NCBI GenBank assembly: GCA_963666755.2 | Contig: CAXXGW010000005.1 | Location: 1-64,000 of the forward strand | Length of the DNA stretch: 64,000 nt | Direction: 5' to 3' | Origin: CAXXOK01 sp963666755 | GTDB taxonomy: Bacteria > Bacillota > Clostridia > Christensenellales > Aristaeellaceae | Shown: piece after piece, positions 26,464 to 36,040 of the stretch | How the letters are laid out: each line of letters opens with the position of its first letter | How positions within the stretch are numbered: position 1 is the stretch's first letter | Translations under genes and position numbers: made by a program | Notes under the pieces: model-generated | What the model saw: the letters and a program-made list of their open reading frames with translations, nothing else | What the model was told of the DNA's origin: nothing | Database searches by the model: none

Positions 26464-28206
26464 CTACATGCGCTCCGGCGCTTCCACGCCAATCAGGTAC
26501 AGCCCCGTGCGCAGGGTGTCCCGCGCGGCGCGGGTCAGGCGCAGGCGCGCTTCGCGCACGCCGGGTTCGGCTTCCAGAATGCGGTTTTCATAGTAAAACT
26601 TGTTGTAAGCCTTGGCAATTTCGGTGGTAGCGCGGGTAACCATGCTCGGCTCGTACTTTTCGGCCGCGTCCTGCACCGCTTCGGGAAAGCGGCTGAGCAG
26701 CCGCAGCAGCTCCTGCGCGTAATCGTCGCCCAGGCCGGTGTAATCCGGCTCGACCGCTGGCGTTTCCTGCTGGGCGCCCTTGCGCAGCACCGAGCAGCAC
26801 CGCGCGTGGGTGTACTGCACATAGGGGCCGGTTTCGCCGTCGAAGTTAAGCGCCCGATCCCACCAGAAATCGATATCCTTAATGCGGTTGTTCTGCAAAT
26901 CGGCATACACCACCGCGCCAATGCCCACCTGCCGGGCTACGGTTTCCGGGTCGGGCAGGTTGGGGCTTTTTTCGCGGATAATCTCCAGCGCCTTTTCCTG
27001 CGCGCGGCGCAGTAAATCTTCCAGATACACCACATAGCCCTTGCGGGTGGAAAGGGTCTGCCCCTCGTAGCTGATCATGCCAAACGCCACGTGTACCAGA
27101 TTCTGCGCCCAGGGGTAGCCCATTTTTTCCACCACTTTGAACCATTGGCGGAAATGCAAATCCTGCTGGTAGGCCACCACATACAGGCACTTGTCGAAAT
27201 GGTAGGTATCGGCGCGGTACAGGGCGGCGGCGATATCCCGCGTGGCGTAGAGGGTGGCTCCGTCCTTTTTGAGGATCAGGCAGGGCGGCATATCCGCATC
27301 CTCCAGATCGACAATGCTCGCGCCGTCGCTCACGGTCAGCAGGTTCTTGGCCTTCAGCTCGTCAATCACGCGGCCCATCTTGTCGTTATAGAACGATTCG
27401 CCCGCGTAGCTGTCGAAGGTCACGCCCAACAGCTCGTACACGCGCGCGCAGTCCCGGAGGGTCAACTCCTTAAACCAGTTGAACAGCCGCAGGGCTTCGG
27501 GGTCGCCGTCCTCAATGGCCTTGAAGTAGGCGCGGCCCTCGTCTTCCAGCGCGTGGGAGCCCTGGGCGGCCTGTTCGTCCGCCACTTCATGGAATTTTAC
27601 ATACAGTCGGGTCAGGGCTTCCACGCCGCCCGCCTCGATCTCCTGCGCGTCGCCCCAATGCTTGTAGGCGCTGATCAGCTTGCCAAACTGCGTACCCCAA
27701 TCCCCAAGATGGTTGATGCCCACCGTGGTATATCCCAGAAAATCGTAGATGCGCTTCAGGCTGTGGCCGATCATCGTGGTGCTGAGGTGCCCGATGTGAA
27801 ATCGCTTGGCAATGTTGATGGACGAATAGTCGATGCACACGGTCTTGCCCGCGCCCAGCATGGACGCGCCGTAGCGCCCGTCGGCGGCAAGCACTTTTTC
27901 CACGGTCTGCGCGGCAAACCGCTCCCGGTGGAAAAAGAAATTCAGGTAGCCGCCCAGCGCGCGCGCGTCGCACACATCCGGCGCATCCACCGCGGCGGCC
28001 AGCGCGGACGCGATCTGCGGGGGCGCGGCGCGCAGGCTGCGGCTCAGCTTAAAGCAGGGAAAGGCGTAATCGCCCATTTCTTTTTCGGGGGGCACTTCCA
28101 AAAGGCCCGCCAGCGCTTCGGCATCGGGCAGCCCTTCGGCCGTGGAGTAGCAGGTGCGGATGGCCGTATCCAAAATCGCGGCCAGCGTATGCTTCATTTC
28201 ATCCAT
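26464..28206 (-). CDS. argS: Arginyl-tRNA synthetase
   Basis: 580 residues, the normal class I ArgRS size, from ATG 28206 after GAGGAGGG. The HIGH signature is in SSINIAKRFHIGHLSTTMIG, and the KMSKS position is a relaxed LSTRKG, as in many ArgRS. An N-terminal additional domain and a C-terminal DALR anticodon-binding domain (TRATTEIAKAYNKFYYENRI) are present. It charges tRNA-Arg. It lies 33 nt after the MATE gene in the same operon. Confidence 0.96.
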   Translation of the reverse strand: MDEMKHTLAAILDTAIRTCYSTAEGLPDAEALAGLLEVPPEKEMGDYAFPCFKLSRSLRAAPPQIASALAAAVDAPDVCDARALGGYLNFFFHRERFAAQTVEKVLAADGRYGASMLGAGKTVCIDYSSINIAKRFHIGHLSTTMIGHSLKRIYDFLGYTTVGINHLGDWGTQFGKLISAYKHWGDAQEIEAGGVEALTRLYVKFHEVADEQAAQGSHALEDEGRAYFKAIEDGDPEALRLFNWFKELTLRDCARVYELLGVTFDSYAGESFYNDKMGRVIDELKAKNLLTVSDGASIVDLEDADMPPCLILKKDGATLYATRDIAAALYRADTYHFDKCLYVVAYQQDLHFRQWFKVVEKMGYPWAQNLVHVAFGMISYEGQTLSTRKGYVVYLEDLLRRAQEKALEIIREKSPNLPDPETVARQVGIGAVVYADLQNNRIKDIDFWWDRALNFDGETGPYVQYTHARCCSVLRKGAQQETPAVEPDYTGLGDDYAQELLRLLSRFPEAVQDAAEKYEPSMVTRATTEIAKAYNKFYYENRILEAEPGVREARLRLTRAARDTLRTGLYLIGVEAPERM

Positions 28207-28239
28207 TCTTAAAAACCCTCCTCGTTTGGCATGGGTTGT

Positions 28240-29673
28240 TCAGGCATCGGCAGTCCGGGGCACGGCGGTGTTTGCCGCAAGCGCATCCTCGGCGCGTTTT
28301 CGCCAGCGCCCGCGCGCGTACAGCCAGGCTGTGACGGCCGCGCCGGATACCCAGGCGATCAGCAGGCTCCAGTACAGGCAGGCCGGATCGCCATTGGGCC
28401 AGGCGGGCGAGCGCGTGAGCGCCGCAAACAGATATGCCAGCGGCAGGCGCACGCCCACCGTCACGGCAATGCCGACCCACATGGGGATGACCGTCTCGTT
28501 CATGCCGCGCATCACGCCGCTGAGCGTCTGCGTTACGGCAAAGGCGATGTAGCCCACCGCGAGGATTTGCAGCATCCGCACGCCGATGTCCACCACCGCT
28601 TCGGTATCGGTAAACACATTCATCAGCTGCCGCCCGAACAGCAGAATGCTGAGCGTGAGCAGCGTGGCGCAGACCAGCGCGAGCTTGAGCCCATCGCGCG
28701 CGCCGCGGTGCACGCGGTCCAGCCGCCCCGCGCCGTAGTTTTGCCCGGTAAAGGTGGTGGCCGCGATGCCGAAGGTAAAGTTGGGCATCATGGCAAACCC
28801 GTCCACACGCATGACGGCCGTGCCCGCCGTAACCACGGCCGAGCCCAGCGAGTTCATGAGCGACTGCACCACCACCGCCTGCATGGAAAAGATGGCCTGC
28901 GTAAGCCCCGCGGGCATGCCCAGCCGGAGCGTGCGCGACGCGATGGCCTTATCCATCTTAAGCGCCTGCCGGTTAAGGGTGAGCACTTGCGGCATGTGCG
29001 TAAGCTTGCGGTAGCACAGCACCGCCGATACGCTTTGCGAAAGGATGGTCGCCCACGCCACACCGTCGGTGGTCATGCCAAACGCCGTCACAAACAGGAT
29101 GTCCAGCCCGATGTTCAGCACCGTGGTCAGCAGCAGGTACAGCAGCGGCGAAGTGCTGTCCCCCAGCCCGCGCAGGATACCGCTCAGAATGTTATAGTAC
29201 GCGCACCCGATAATGCCCGCAAACACAATCACCAGATACTGGGCCGCCATATCCAGCATTTCCGCCGGGGTATCCAGTAAAAGCAGCAGCGGTCTGGACA
29301 GCAGCACCCCCGCCGCCATGGTGATAACCCCCGCCCAGAACGTGACCACGATAATCGTGCCCACCGCCCGCGAGAGGGCCTCCCGATCCTTGGCGCCGTA
29401 ATACTGGCTGACCACGATGCTCGCGCCCGTGGATACCCCCATGAACAGTGCCAGCATCAGGTTAAGTACCGGAAAGGTAAGCCCCACCGCGCCCAGCGCC
29501 GCATCCCCGATATAGTTGCCCACCACGATGGCATCGACTGTGTTATAGAGCTGCTGGGCGAAATTGCCCAGCAGCAGCGGTACCGAAAACAGGATCAGTT
29601 CCGTCATGGGTTTGCCGACGGTCATATCCCGCTGGGAAAACATGGCCCGAAACCCTTTACCCAACGCTTGCAT
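28240..29673 (-). CDS. MATE-family multidrug/cation efflux protein
   Basis: 477 residues with twelve predicted helices in two homologous halves; the ATG at 29673 follows AAAGGGGAATGG. MATE features include LGNFAQQLYNTVDAIVVGNY in helix 1 and GTAVMRVDGFAMMPNFTFG at the start of half 2. It should export organic cations or metabolites by Na+ or H+ antiport; the substrate is not predictable. It is placed 36 nt after pyrH and is probably cotranscribed with it, argS and the methyltransferase. Confidence 0.92.
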   Translation of the reverse strand: MQALGKGFRAMFSQRDMTVGKPMTELILFSVPLLLGNFAQQLYNTVDAIVVGNYIGDAALGAVGLTFPVLNLMLALFMGVSTGASIVVSQYYGAKDREALSRAVGTIIVVTFWAGVITMAAGVLLSRPLLLLLDTPAEMLDMAAQYLVIVFAGIIGCAYYNILSGILRGLGDSTSPLLYLLLTTVLNIGLDILFVTAFGMTTDGVAWATILSQSVSAVLCYRKLTHMPQVLTLNRQALKMDKAIASRTLRLGMPAGLTQAIFSMQAVVVQSLMNSLGSAVVTAGTAVMRVDGFAMMPNFTFGIAATTFTGQNYGAGRLDRVHRGARDGLKLALVCATLLTLSILLFGRQLMNVFTDTEAVVDIGVRMLQILAVGYIAFAVTQTLSGVMRGMNETVIPMWVGIAVTVGVRLPLAYLFAALTRSPAWPNGDPACLYWSLLIAWVSGAAVTAWLYARGRWRKRAEDALAANTAVPRTADA

Positions 29674-29709
29674 TCCATTCCCCTTTTACTTCTTGCGCCG
29701 CCGCCCCTT

Positions 29710-30423
29710 TCAGGGGTGCAGCGTCGTGCCCATCGGGTCGCCCTCCAGCACGCGCTGGACGTTGTCCGCCGGTTCCAGCGCGAACACGCGCACCAGCGGG
29801 AAGGCGTTATCCCGGAGCAGAATAAAGGCGCCCGCGTCCATGGCGCGCAAATCGCGCCGGGCGCACTCGTCATACGTGATTTCCCGGATCAGCTCGGCCG
29901 CCGGATCGGTCAGCGGATCGGCGGTATAAACGCCGTCCACATTCTTGGCCATCAGGATGGCGTCGCATTCCAGCTCTACCGCGCGCAGCACCACCGCCGT
30001 ATCGGTGGAGAACAGCGGGTTGCCCGTGCCGCACGCCAGCAGCAGAATATCCCCTGCCGCAAGCTTGGTGATGGCCCTTGCCGTATTGTAGGATTCTGCA
30101 AAGCGCGGCACTTCCACCGCGCTCATCAGCGTGACGGGCGCGCCCAGCCGGGCGAGCGCATCGCGCATGTACAGGCAATTTTGCAGCGTAGCCAGCATGC
30201 CCATCTGATCGGCCGCCACGGCTCCCATGCGCTTGGCCGGCCCGCGTCGGCCGCGCCACACATTACCCCCGCCGATCACCACCGCCAGCTGCACGCCGCT
30301 TTTGCGGATCCCGTCCAGCATGCGCGCCGCCGCCTCGAACGCCTCGTGGCGGAACAGCCGCCCGTTTTCGCCCAGCGCTTCGCCGCTGAGCTTGAGGATT
30401 ACGCGTTTGGTCCCTGCCGCCAT
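29710..30423 (-). CDS. pyrH: UMP kinase
   Basis: 237 residues from ATG 30423 (GGAGGGG site). Amino-acid-kinase fold: RVILKLSGEALGENG, VVIGGGNVWRGRRG, DQMGMLATLQNCLYMRDAL, LACGTGNPLFSTDTA and KNVDGVYTADP. It phosphorylates UMP to UDP. In most Bacillota pyrH is next to frr; here frr lies 11 kb away on the other side of the origin and in the other direction. First gene of a four-gene minus-strand operon. Confidence 0.96.
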   Translation of the reverse strand: MAAGTKRVILKLSGEALGENGRLFRHEAFEAAARMLDGIRKSGVQLAVVIGGGNVWRGRRGPAKRMGAVAADQMGMLATLQNCLYMRDALARLGAPVTLMSAVEVPRFAESYNTARAITKLAAGDILLLACGTGNPLFSTDTAVVLRAVELECDAILMAKNVDGVYTADPLTDPAAELIREITYDECARRDLRAMDAGAFILLRDNAFPLVRVFALEPADNVQRVLEGDPMGTTLHP

Positions 30424-30453
30424 CCTGCATCCCCTCCGTCTATGTGCGGGTCT

Positions 30454-30482
30454 ATTATACACGACTTTGGCCCCGGTGCATA
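30454..30482 (-). promoter_or_regulatory. Probable pyrH promoter
   Basis: Perfect TATAAT on the minus strand at 30454-30459. The -35 at 17 nt is weak (TATGCA). Confidence 0.5.
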
Positions 30483-30540
30483 GCGCCGGTTGGCCCAAAA
30501 GGCCGGAATGAAGCCCGGCAGGATTGGAACGGGGGCCCAA

Positions 30541-30772
30541 AGGGTTTCACCCTTTGGAATCCTGACAAGGGCCAGTGGCCCTTGACCCATCCTTTTAGCT
30601 CTAATGCTGATTGTGTTCTTTATGATGGCTTTGTTACGGCTTCGCACAGCATCCAAAGGGTTTCACCCTTTGGAATCCTGACAAGGGCCAGTGGCCCTTG
30701 ACCCATCCTTATGGAACTGAAAATGCCGATTGTGTTCATCATGATGGCGTTGTGGGGGCTTCTCTCAATCCT
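30541..30772. repeat. Two-unit tandem repeat, period 116 bp
   Basis: AGGGTTTCACCCTTTGGAAT with CCTGACAAGGGCCAGTGGCC starts at 30541 and at 30657. The downstream half is also shared (ATGC(T/C)GATTGTGTTC, ATGATGGC). The CAAGGG...CCCTTG hairpin resembles one at 1645-1663. Confidence 0.8.
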
Positions 30773-30807
30773 TGCAATGTTTATGTTTCTTAAACCTGCG
30801 CCTATGA

Positions 30808-30845
30808 TAAAACCCCGGCACCGCTTTTTACAGCGCACGCCGGGG
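30808..30845 (-). terminator. Terminator of the ABC/TetR operon
   Basis: On the minus strand, CCCCGGC and GCCGGGG flank an 18-19-nt loop and are followed by TTTTAT, 36 nt beyond the TetR stop. Confidence 0.75.
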
Positions 30846-30880
30846 GAATCAGTCCTGTATGGTATGGCAGACCCGGTTTC

Positions 30881-31474
30881 TCAGTCCGGCAGAATGATCT
30901 GCCCGCACAGCCCGTCGATCAGCTGATCCATGGCCGCGTCGTAATCCGCGCCGCATTGGGGGGCGGTGATGACCGTGAGCATGAGCAGCTTGAGCGCCTC
31001 GCACGCCACGCCCGGAGCCACCGCCAGCCGCACGCGGGTTTTGGCGATCAGCGCAGATATGAAGGCATCCTCGCTTTCATAGCGGCGGGCGAGGTTCGCG
31101 TCGTCGGGGATTTTGCGCAGCAGTAGGGGCAGCTCATCCCGGCGCAGCTGTGCCATGGGCTGTTCCAGGATGGCGCGCCACGCCGCTTTGAACACAGTGG
31201 CCGCGCGGCGGCGGGGCGGCAGCGCCACGCATTGCGCGAGTGCCGCCTCGGCGCGGGCATAGATGCCACGCCGCCACTCCTCCAGCATATCCAGAAACAG
31301 ATGCTCCTTGCTGGGGTAAAACTTGTAGAAGGCGCCTTTGGAAATGCCCGCGTCCCGGGCCAGCTCGTCCACGGTGGTTTTACGGAAGCCCACCGTGGCG
31401 GCCCTGCGGCTTGCGGCCATCCGCAGGGCTTTGATGATGCTCGTTTTCTCCTGATCGGTAAAACTCACAGCCAC
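30881..31474 (-). CDS. TetR-family repressor of the adjacent ABC transporter operon
   Basis: 197 residues from GTG 31474 (AAGGGGG site). The N-terminal HTH is ATVGFRKTTVDELARDAGIS followed by KGAFYKFYPSKEHLF, the canonical TetR signature; the C-terminal half is helical and poorly conserved. It is the last gene of an operon with ABC ATPase, FtsX permease and membrane-fusion protein. A 30-bp inverted repeat at the operon promoter (35614-35643) is its likely operator, giving autoregulation. The inducer is unknown. Confidence 0.9.
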   Translation of the reverse strand: MAVSFTDQEKTSIIKALRMAASRRAATVGFRKTTVDELARDAGISKGAFYKFYPSKEHLFLDMLEEWRRGIYARAEAALAQCVALPPRRRAATVFKAAWRAILEQPMAQLRRDELPLLLRKIPDDANLARRYESEDAFISALIAKTRVRLAVAPGVACEALKLLMLTVITAPQCGADYDAAMDQLIDGLCGQIILPD

Positions 31475-31490
31475 GGCGCATACCCCCTTA

Positions 31491-32558
31491 TCAGTCGCGC
31501 GGCAGATACAGCGAGGCGGACGCGCCCAGCGGCGCGCTGCCCGCGGGAATCGAAGCATGCACGGTAAAGTAGGCGGCGTTCTGCCGCGTGACGCCCAGCG
31601 CCGAAATCTGGGTTACAGTGCCCATAATCACGGTGTTTTTCTGCATATCCAGCGTGACGGGCACCAGATCGCCCACCTTGAGGGCGCCCAGATCCACCTC
31701 GTCCACATCGGCGGCCACTTCCAGCGCGTCGGTCAGGTCGATGCGGCAGAGCAGCTCGCCCTTCCACACCTGCTGGCCGGGCTGCACCGCCACGGTGCGC
31801 ACCACGCCCGCGGCAGCGGCCTTGACAGCGGTATCGGCCTGCGCGGGGGCGGCGTCGGCGCTCACAAAGGAGGCCAGCTTCTGCCCGGCGGTAACCACAT
31901 CGCCCTCCCGCACCTCCACGGTGGCCACGCGGCCCGCGCCCGCCACCAGCAGCGCCTCGCGCCGCACGATGGTGCCCTTGCCCACATTGGAGTTGCTGGT
32001 GTAGTTGGTGCGGCGGTAGAGGGTCACATCGTCGTCCAGATCAAAATCACCCTTGAGCACATCCACGGTGTAGCCCTTGGCGGTCAGCTGCACCACGCGG
32101 CCCTCGCCCTCGGCCCCGTTGGTGCCGGAGGTTTTGAAGTACAGCGTTTCGCCCAGATGCAAAAGCTTGTTGTCGTTATCATTATACGCACCGCTGGTGG
32201 TCGCGTCCACCTGATACTGCACGGCGGGTTCGATGCCCAGCACCGCGCCGTAGCGGGCCATGGCGGCGGCGGCATCGTCGCCGGGGGCCACAAACACGGC
32301 CTTGACGGTGCCGGCCTCGGTGGCGTACACATCCTGCGTTACATACCGGAAAAGCACATCCCCCGCGTTCACGGCATCGCCGCTGTCCAGATCAAAGGAG
32401 GCGAGGGTGCCCGCGTAGGGGGCGGTCACATCCTGAAAGGCGGTAGCGGCCACGTTGCCGTCGGCAATGGCCAGTCCGGACAGGTCGGTTTCCGCCAGCG
32501 CGGCGGTTACGGTCAGCGGCAGGCACAGGGCCAGCAGCAGGCAAATCATCTTCTTCAT
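31491..32558 (-). CDS. Secreted HlyD/MacA-like periplasmic-adaptor-type protein
   Basis: 355 residues from ATG 32558 (AAAGGAAC site) with a signal peptide (KKMICLLLALCLPLTVTAALA). Two lipoyl-like half motifs (VTAPYAGTLASFDLDSGDAV, AAAAGVVRTVAVQPGQQVWK) and a C-terminal beta-barrel region (DEVDLGALKVGDLVPVTLDM) match membrane-fusion proteins. There is no coiled-coil hairpin of normal length; instead ~150 residues of other sequence lie between the lipoyl halves. It follows the FtsX permease by 19 nt and should work with it at the cell surface. Confidence 0.8.
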   Translation of the reverse strand: MKKMICLLLALCLPLTVTAALAETDLSGLAIADGNVAATAFQDVTAPYAGTLASFDLDSGDAVNAGDVLFRYVTQDVYATEAGTVKAVFVAPGDDAAAAMARYGAVLGIEPAVQYQVDATTSGAYNDNDNKLLHLGETLYFKTSGTNGAEGEGRVVQLTAKGYTVDVLKGDFDLDDDVTLYRRTNYTSNSNVGKGTIVRREALLVAGAGRVATVEVREGDVVTAGQKLASFVSADAAPAQADTAVKAAAAGVVRTVAVQPGQQVWKGELLCRIDLTDALEVAADVDEVDLGALKVGDLVPVTLDMQKNTVIMGTVTQISALGVTRQNAAYFTVHASIPAGSAPLGASASLYLPRD

Positions 32559-32577
32559 AAACAGTTCCTTCCCTTTC

Positions 32578-34902
32578 CTATTCCACACTCTTGAGGGCTT
32601 CGACCATATCAATGGCGCGCACCTTGCGGGTCAGCAACCGTTCAATCAGGATGCTGAACAGGCAGGTGATCGCCGTGGCAAGTGCAATGGTTTCCAGCGA
32701 CACATGGGCGATGAACACGTTGTTTTCCGCCCGGACGCTGGTCAGCACCACCTGCGTAAGCCAGATGCCCGGACCGATGCCCAGCGCCGCACCCACGGCG
32801 GTAATCAGGTTGTTTTCCCGCATCATGAGCGTACGGATTTCCTTTTGGTGGTACCCCAGCACCTTGAGGGTGGCGTAATCCCGCGTGCGCTCGGTAAAGG
32901 TAATCAGCCCCATGTTATAGCTGATCACGAACGCCAGCCCCAGCGCGGCCCCGTACATCAGGCTGAACACCGCGGAGGTCGAATCCAGAATGGACATCAT
33001 CTGCCGGGATTGCTCGCGCGGGTCTTTGAAGCTTGTGACCTCATCCGCCTGGTTCAGGCGGTTCACGGTCAGGGCCGTGGGGGCTTTCAGCAGCAGCGCC
33101 GTAGGCTGGAAAGCGCCCTTGCGAAGCCCGTCCCACACATCGGCGGCCATGTAGATGGTTTGGCCGATGTTGGTTTCCAGCACTGCATCCACGGTAAAGG
33201 GCAACCCCTCGTCGTCGCCCGGCAGCCAGAGGCTTACCGCGTCGCCCTGCCGGAGGCCCGTTACGTCCGCAAGCTTCCGGCTGATGGCGATGCCGGTTTT
33301 CGGCAGCGGCAGCACCGTATGATCCTGCCCAAGGCGCAGCAGGGTTTGATCCTCCTTGAGCACGCACAGGCTGGCGGCGCGGCTCTGCCCCCCGTAGCGG
33401 AGGCTCACGGTGGTTTCCATCACGCCCTCCACCCGCTCGGCATTCAGGCGCGCCTGATACCCGGCCAGCGTGGCGGCGGTTGAATCCAGCTCGGCGCGCA
33501 GGTCGTAGGCCACGGTGCCCAAATAGTAATCGTCCACGCAGGCCTGCATGCTTTCCTGCAGGCCCATTGCGCAGATGATGAGCATGTTGCAGCACAGCAG
33601 CCCCACCATCGACACCGTAACCCGCCCCTTGTTGCGGGCGATGTTGCGCACGATCAGCTTCGTGTTAAAGCTGAACCGCCCCCACAGGCCTTTGAAGCGT
33701 TCCAGCAGCACGCGGCTGCCGGAGCGCGGCGGCTTGGGCCGCAGCAGGTTGGCGGCCTCCTCACGCGCGGCCTTGCGGTACGCGTACAGGCAGATGCCCA
33801 CGCTCAGTAGCACCATGAGCGCCGTAATGCCCCATTCTTCCAATGCAATGGGGGGGCGCAGCTTCTGCGGCAGGGTATAGTGATCCGCCTCCATGGTGTA
33901 CAGCATATCTGGCAGGGTATAGCGCCCGACAAACAGCCCCAGCAGCGCGCCTGCCATGGAAGGCAGCAGCGCGTAGTTGACATAGTGGTTGCGGATGCGG
34001 TAGGAGCCGTACCCCAGCGCCTTGAGGGTGCCCATCTGGGTGCGCTGGTTTTCGATCATGCGGGTCAGGGTGCTCAGCACTACCATGCTGGCTACGGCAT
34101 ACGCCAGCAGCGGAAAAATCATGGTCAGGTTGCGGAACATCACTACTTCGTTGCGGGTGCGCTGGGTACTGGCATGGGTCTTCTGCGTTAAAATCAGCGC
34201 TTCGGGAAAGCGGTTCTGGATTTCCGTTTCGACCTGCGCGGCGTCGGCGCCGGGGGCGACGCCCACCAGCAGCTCATTGGGCGGCGCGGGGCTGAGGGCT
34301 TCCCAGTTAAGCATGGCAAAGCCGTACTTGGCCGCGTCGGGCATCACGTCCTTGGTCAGGATCACATGCTCCGGCGAAAGTACCAGCCCCCGGATGGTAA
34401 AGTGCCGATCATGATCGTTTACCGTGAGTGTGAGCGTATCGCCTACGCCAAGGCCATTGGCCAGCGCAAAGCGCTCGTCCAGCAGGCAGCCGCGGTCGTC
34501 GCCCTGGCGCAGAGCCTCGCCCTGCCGCACCAGCGGGAGGTTGAGCAGCGGCTGCCCCTGCGTGGCGTGCACCAGCACGCTCACGCCATCCCCCAGCAAA
34601 GGGGCGTCCAGCTCTACAGAAGTGCGGGCCTGTACGGTTTGCACCCCCGGCAGGTTGGCAAGCGTATCCCGGTCGGCCTTGGTCAGCCCCGCGCGGTTGA
34701 CCCATAAATCCGCCAGCGCATAGTCGGTATAATACGTTTCCGACGAAAGCTGGATCATGCGCCACGTTCCGTCCAGCCCGCTATATACCCAGGTGCCCAG
34801 CGCGCACAAAAGCAGGATTGCCACAAACTGCATCGCGGAGTGGCGCATATCCCGCCAGAGCTTACGGTGTAGCACGTTCGGGCGGCGCCCCGCGCTTACC
34901 AT
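32578..34902 (-). CDS. FtsX-family ABC transporter permease
   Basis: 774 residues from ATG 34902 (GGAGGAGATCGC site), overlapping the ATPase stop by 7 bp. A membrane anchor at ~23-42 is followed by a large external domain and two FtsX units: ~255-375 (NEVVMFRNLTMIFPLLAYAV, TQMGTLKALGYGSYRIRNHY) and ~655-760 (DYATLKVLGYHQKEIRTLMM). This four-plus-helix layout is the MacB/LolC mechanotransmission type rather than a channel. It should export peptides or lipids, or act on envelope proteins. Confidence 0.92.
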   Translation of the reverse strand: MVSAGRRPNVLHRKLWRDMRHSAMQFVAILLLCALGTWVYSGLDGTWRMIQLSSETYYTDYALADLWVNRAGLTKADRDTLANLPGVQTVQARTSVELDAPLLGDGVSVLVHATQGQPLLNLPLVRQGEALRQGDDRGCLLDERFALANGLGVGDTLTLTVNDHDRHFTIRGLVLSPEHVILTKDVMPDAAKYGFAMLNWEALSPAPPNELLVGVAPGADAAQVETEIQNRFPEALILTQKTHASTQRTRNEVVMFRNLTMIFPLLAYAVASMVVLSTLTRMIENQRTQMGTLKALGYGSYRIRNHYVNYALLPSMAGALLGLFVGRYTLPDMLYTMEADHYTLPQKLRPPIALEEWGITALMVLLSVGICLYAYRKAAREEAANLLRPKPPRSGSRVLLERFKGLWGRFSFNTKLIVRNIARNKGRVTVSMVGLLCCNMLIICAMGLQESMQACVDDYYLGTVAYDLRAELDSTAATLAGYQARLNAERVEGVMETTVSLRYGGQSRAASLCVLKEDQTLLRLGQDHTVLPLPKTGIAISRKLADVTGLRQGDAVSLWLPGDDEGLPFTVDAVLETNIGQTIYMAADVWDGLRKGAFQPTALLLKAPTALTVNRLNQADEVTSFKDPREQSRQMMSILDSTSAVFSLMYGAALGLAFVISYNMGLITFTERTRDYATLKVLGYHQKEIRTLMMRENNLITAVGAALGIGPGIWLTQVVLTSVRAENNVFIAHVSLETIALATAITCLFSILIERLLTRKVRAIDMVEALKSVE

Positions 34903-35597
34903 GCGATCTCCTCCACACGGGCGGGCTTGGGGTTCAGGGTGTTTTCCGCAATCATCCCGTTACGCATGCGGATGACCCGATCGCCCAGCGACGCGATGCT
35001 GGCGTTGTGGGTGATGATGACCACCGTGGTATCGTAGGTTTTACTGACGCTTGAAAGCAGCTCCAGCACCTGCGCGCCGGTTTTGCTGTCCAGCGCGCCG
35101 GTCGGCTCGTCGCACAGCAGCATCGCGGGGTTTTTGCACAGCGCCCGCGCGATGGATACGCGCTGCTGCTCGCCGCCGGAAAGCTGCGCCGGAAAGTTTT
35201 GCAACCTGTGTTCCAGCCCTACTTGTTTAAGAACCTCCACCGGTTCCAGCGCGCGGGGGCACACCTGCCGCGCCAGTTCTACGTTTTCCAGCGCCGTAAG
35301 CCCCGGCATCAGGTTATAAAACTGGAACACAAACCCCACGTCCAGCCGCCGGTATTCCGTCAGCTGGGGCGAGCGCATGGTGGTGATGGTTTTATCCCCC
35401 ACGCGGATGGTGCCGGACGTGGCCTTGTCCATGCCGCCCAGCAAATTGAGCACCGTGGTTTTGCCCGCGCCGCTGGGGCCCAGCACGATGCACAGCTCGC
35501 CTTTCTCGATGCCGAAGGTCACGTGGTCGGCCGCATGGACGGCCGATTCGCCTTCGCCATACGTTTTACACACCTGATCGAAGGTGATGTAGCTCAT
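34896..35597 (-). CDS. ABC transporter ATPase, MacB/LolD type
   Basis: 233 residues from ATG 35597 with GGAGGAGA. Walker A GPSGAGKTT at 40-48, Q-loop FVFQFYNLMPGLTALENVEL, signature LSGGEQQRVSIARAL, Walker B LLCDEPTGALD and switch His in VVIITHN are all intact. First gene of the ATPase-permease-adaptor-TetR operon, directly behind the operator and promoter. Confidence 0.95.
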   Translation of the reverse strand: MSYITFDQVCKTYGEGESAVHAADHVTFGIEKGELCIVLGPSGAGKTTVLNLLGGMDKATSGTIRVGDKTITTMRSPQLTEYRRLDVGFVFQFYNLMPGLTALENVELARQVCPRALEPVEVLKQVGLEHRLQNFPAQLSGGEQQRVSIARALCKNPAMLLCDEPTGALDSKTGAQVLELLSSVSKTYDTTVVIITHNASIASLGDRVIRMRNGMIAENTLNPKPARVEEIAW

Positions 35598-35613
35598 TCT
35601 CTCCTCCAAAACT

Positions 35614-35643
35614 GTATGACCAGTTTCGTCTATTCGGTCATAC
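35614..35643. promoter_or_regulatory. Probable TetR operator
   Basis: GTATGACC-N14-GGTCATAC, a perfect 8-bp inverted repeat lying 7 nt downstream of the -10 box of the ABC operon, over the transcription start and 16 nt before the ATPase start codon. Confidence 0.8.
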
Positions 35644-35650
35644 CGTGCAC

Positions 35651-35679
35651 ACTGTACCATGCCGGAGGTTGGCTGTCAA
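35651..35679 (-). promoter_or_regulatory. Promoter of the ABC/TetR operon
   Basis: On the minus strand, perfect TTGACA (35674-35679), 17 nt, TACAGT (35651-35656). Confidence 0.75.
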
Positions 35680-35921
35680 GCTGGGGGAGGGATGGCGGCA
35701 AAGCGTTTTAACACATAGGTTGAAGGGCCTGTTGCCTTTGGAGAGGCAAGTGCAGCGCCGTTTTGTAGAAGCAAGCAAACCGTGCAAAGGCTTGTGATAC
35801 AGGCGTTTGCAGCATCCATACCGGAAGGCGGCATCTCGGCTCGTCAGAATTGTAAAAACCGAGTTTCAGGAGTGGCTGATTGACGAAATGGTCAAAATTT
35901 CGCTATGAAGAAAGAGTTACA

Positions 35922-35959
35922 ACAAGGGGAGCCGCCGTTTTCCGACAGCTCCCCTTTGT
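35922..35959 (-). terminator. Hairpin downstream of dnaN
   Basis: ACAAGGGGAGC pairs with GCTCCCCTTTGT around a 15-nt loop, in the ~500-bp gap between the ABC operon promoter and dnaN, which holds no gene. Confidence 0.5.
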
Positions 35960-36040
35960 GTTGGGATTCCAGTTTGATCGCCTCAATGCGGCTGGGGTTC
36001 CAAGCAAAGGGAGGGCCACGATAGGGCAGCCCTCCATACG

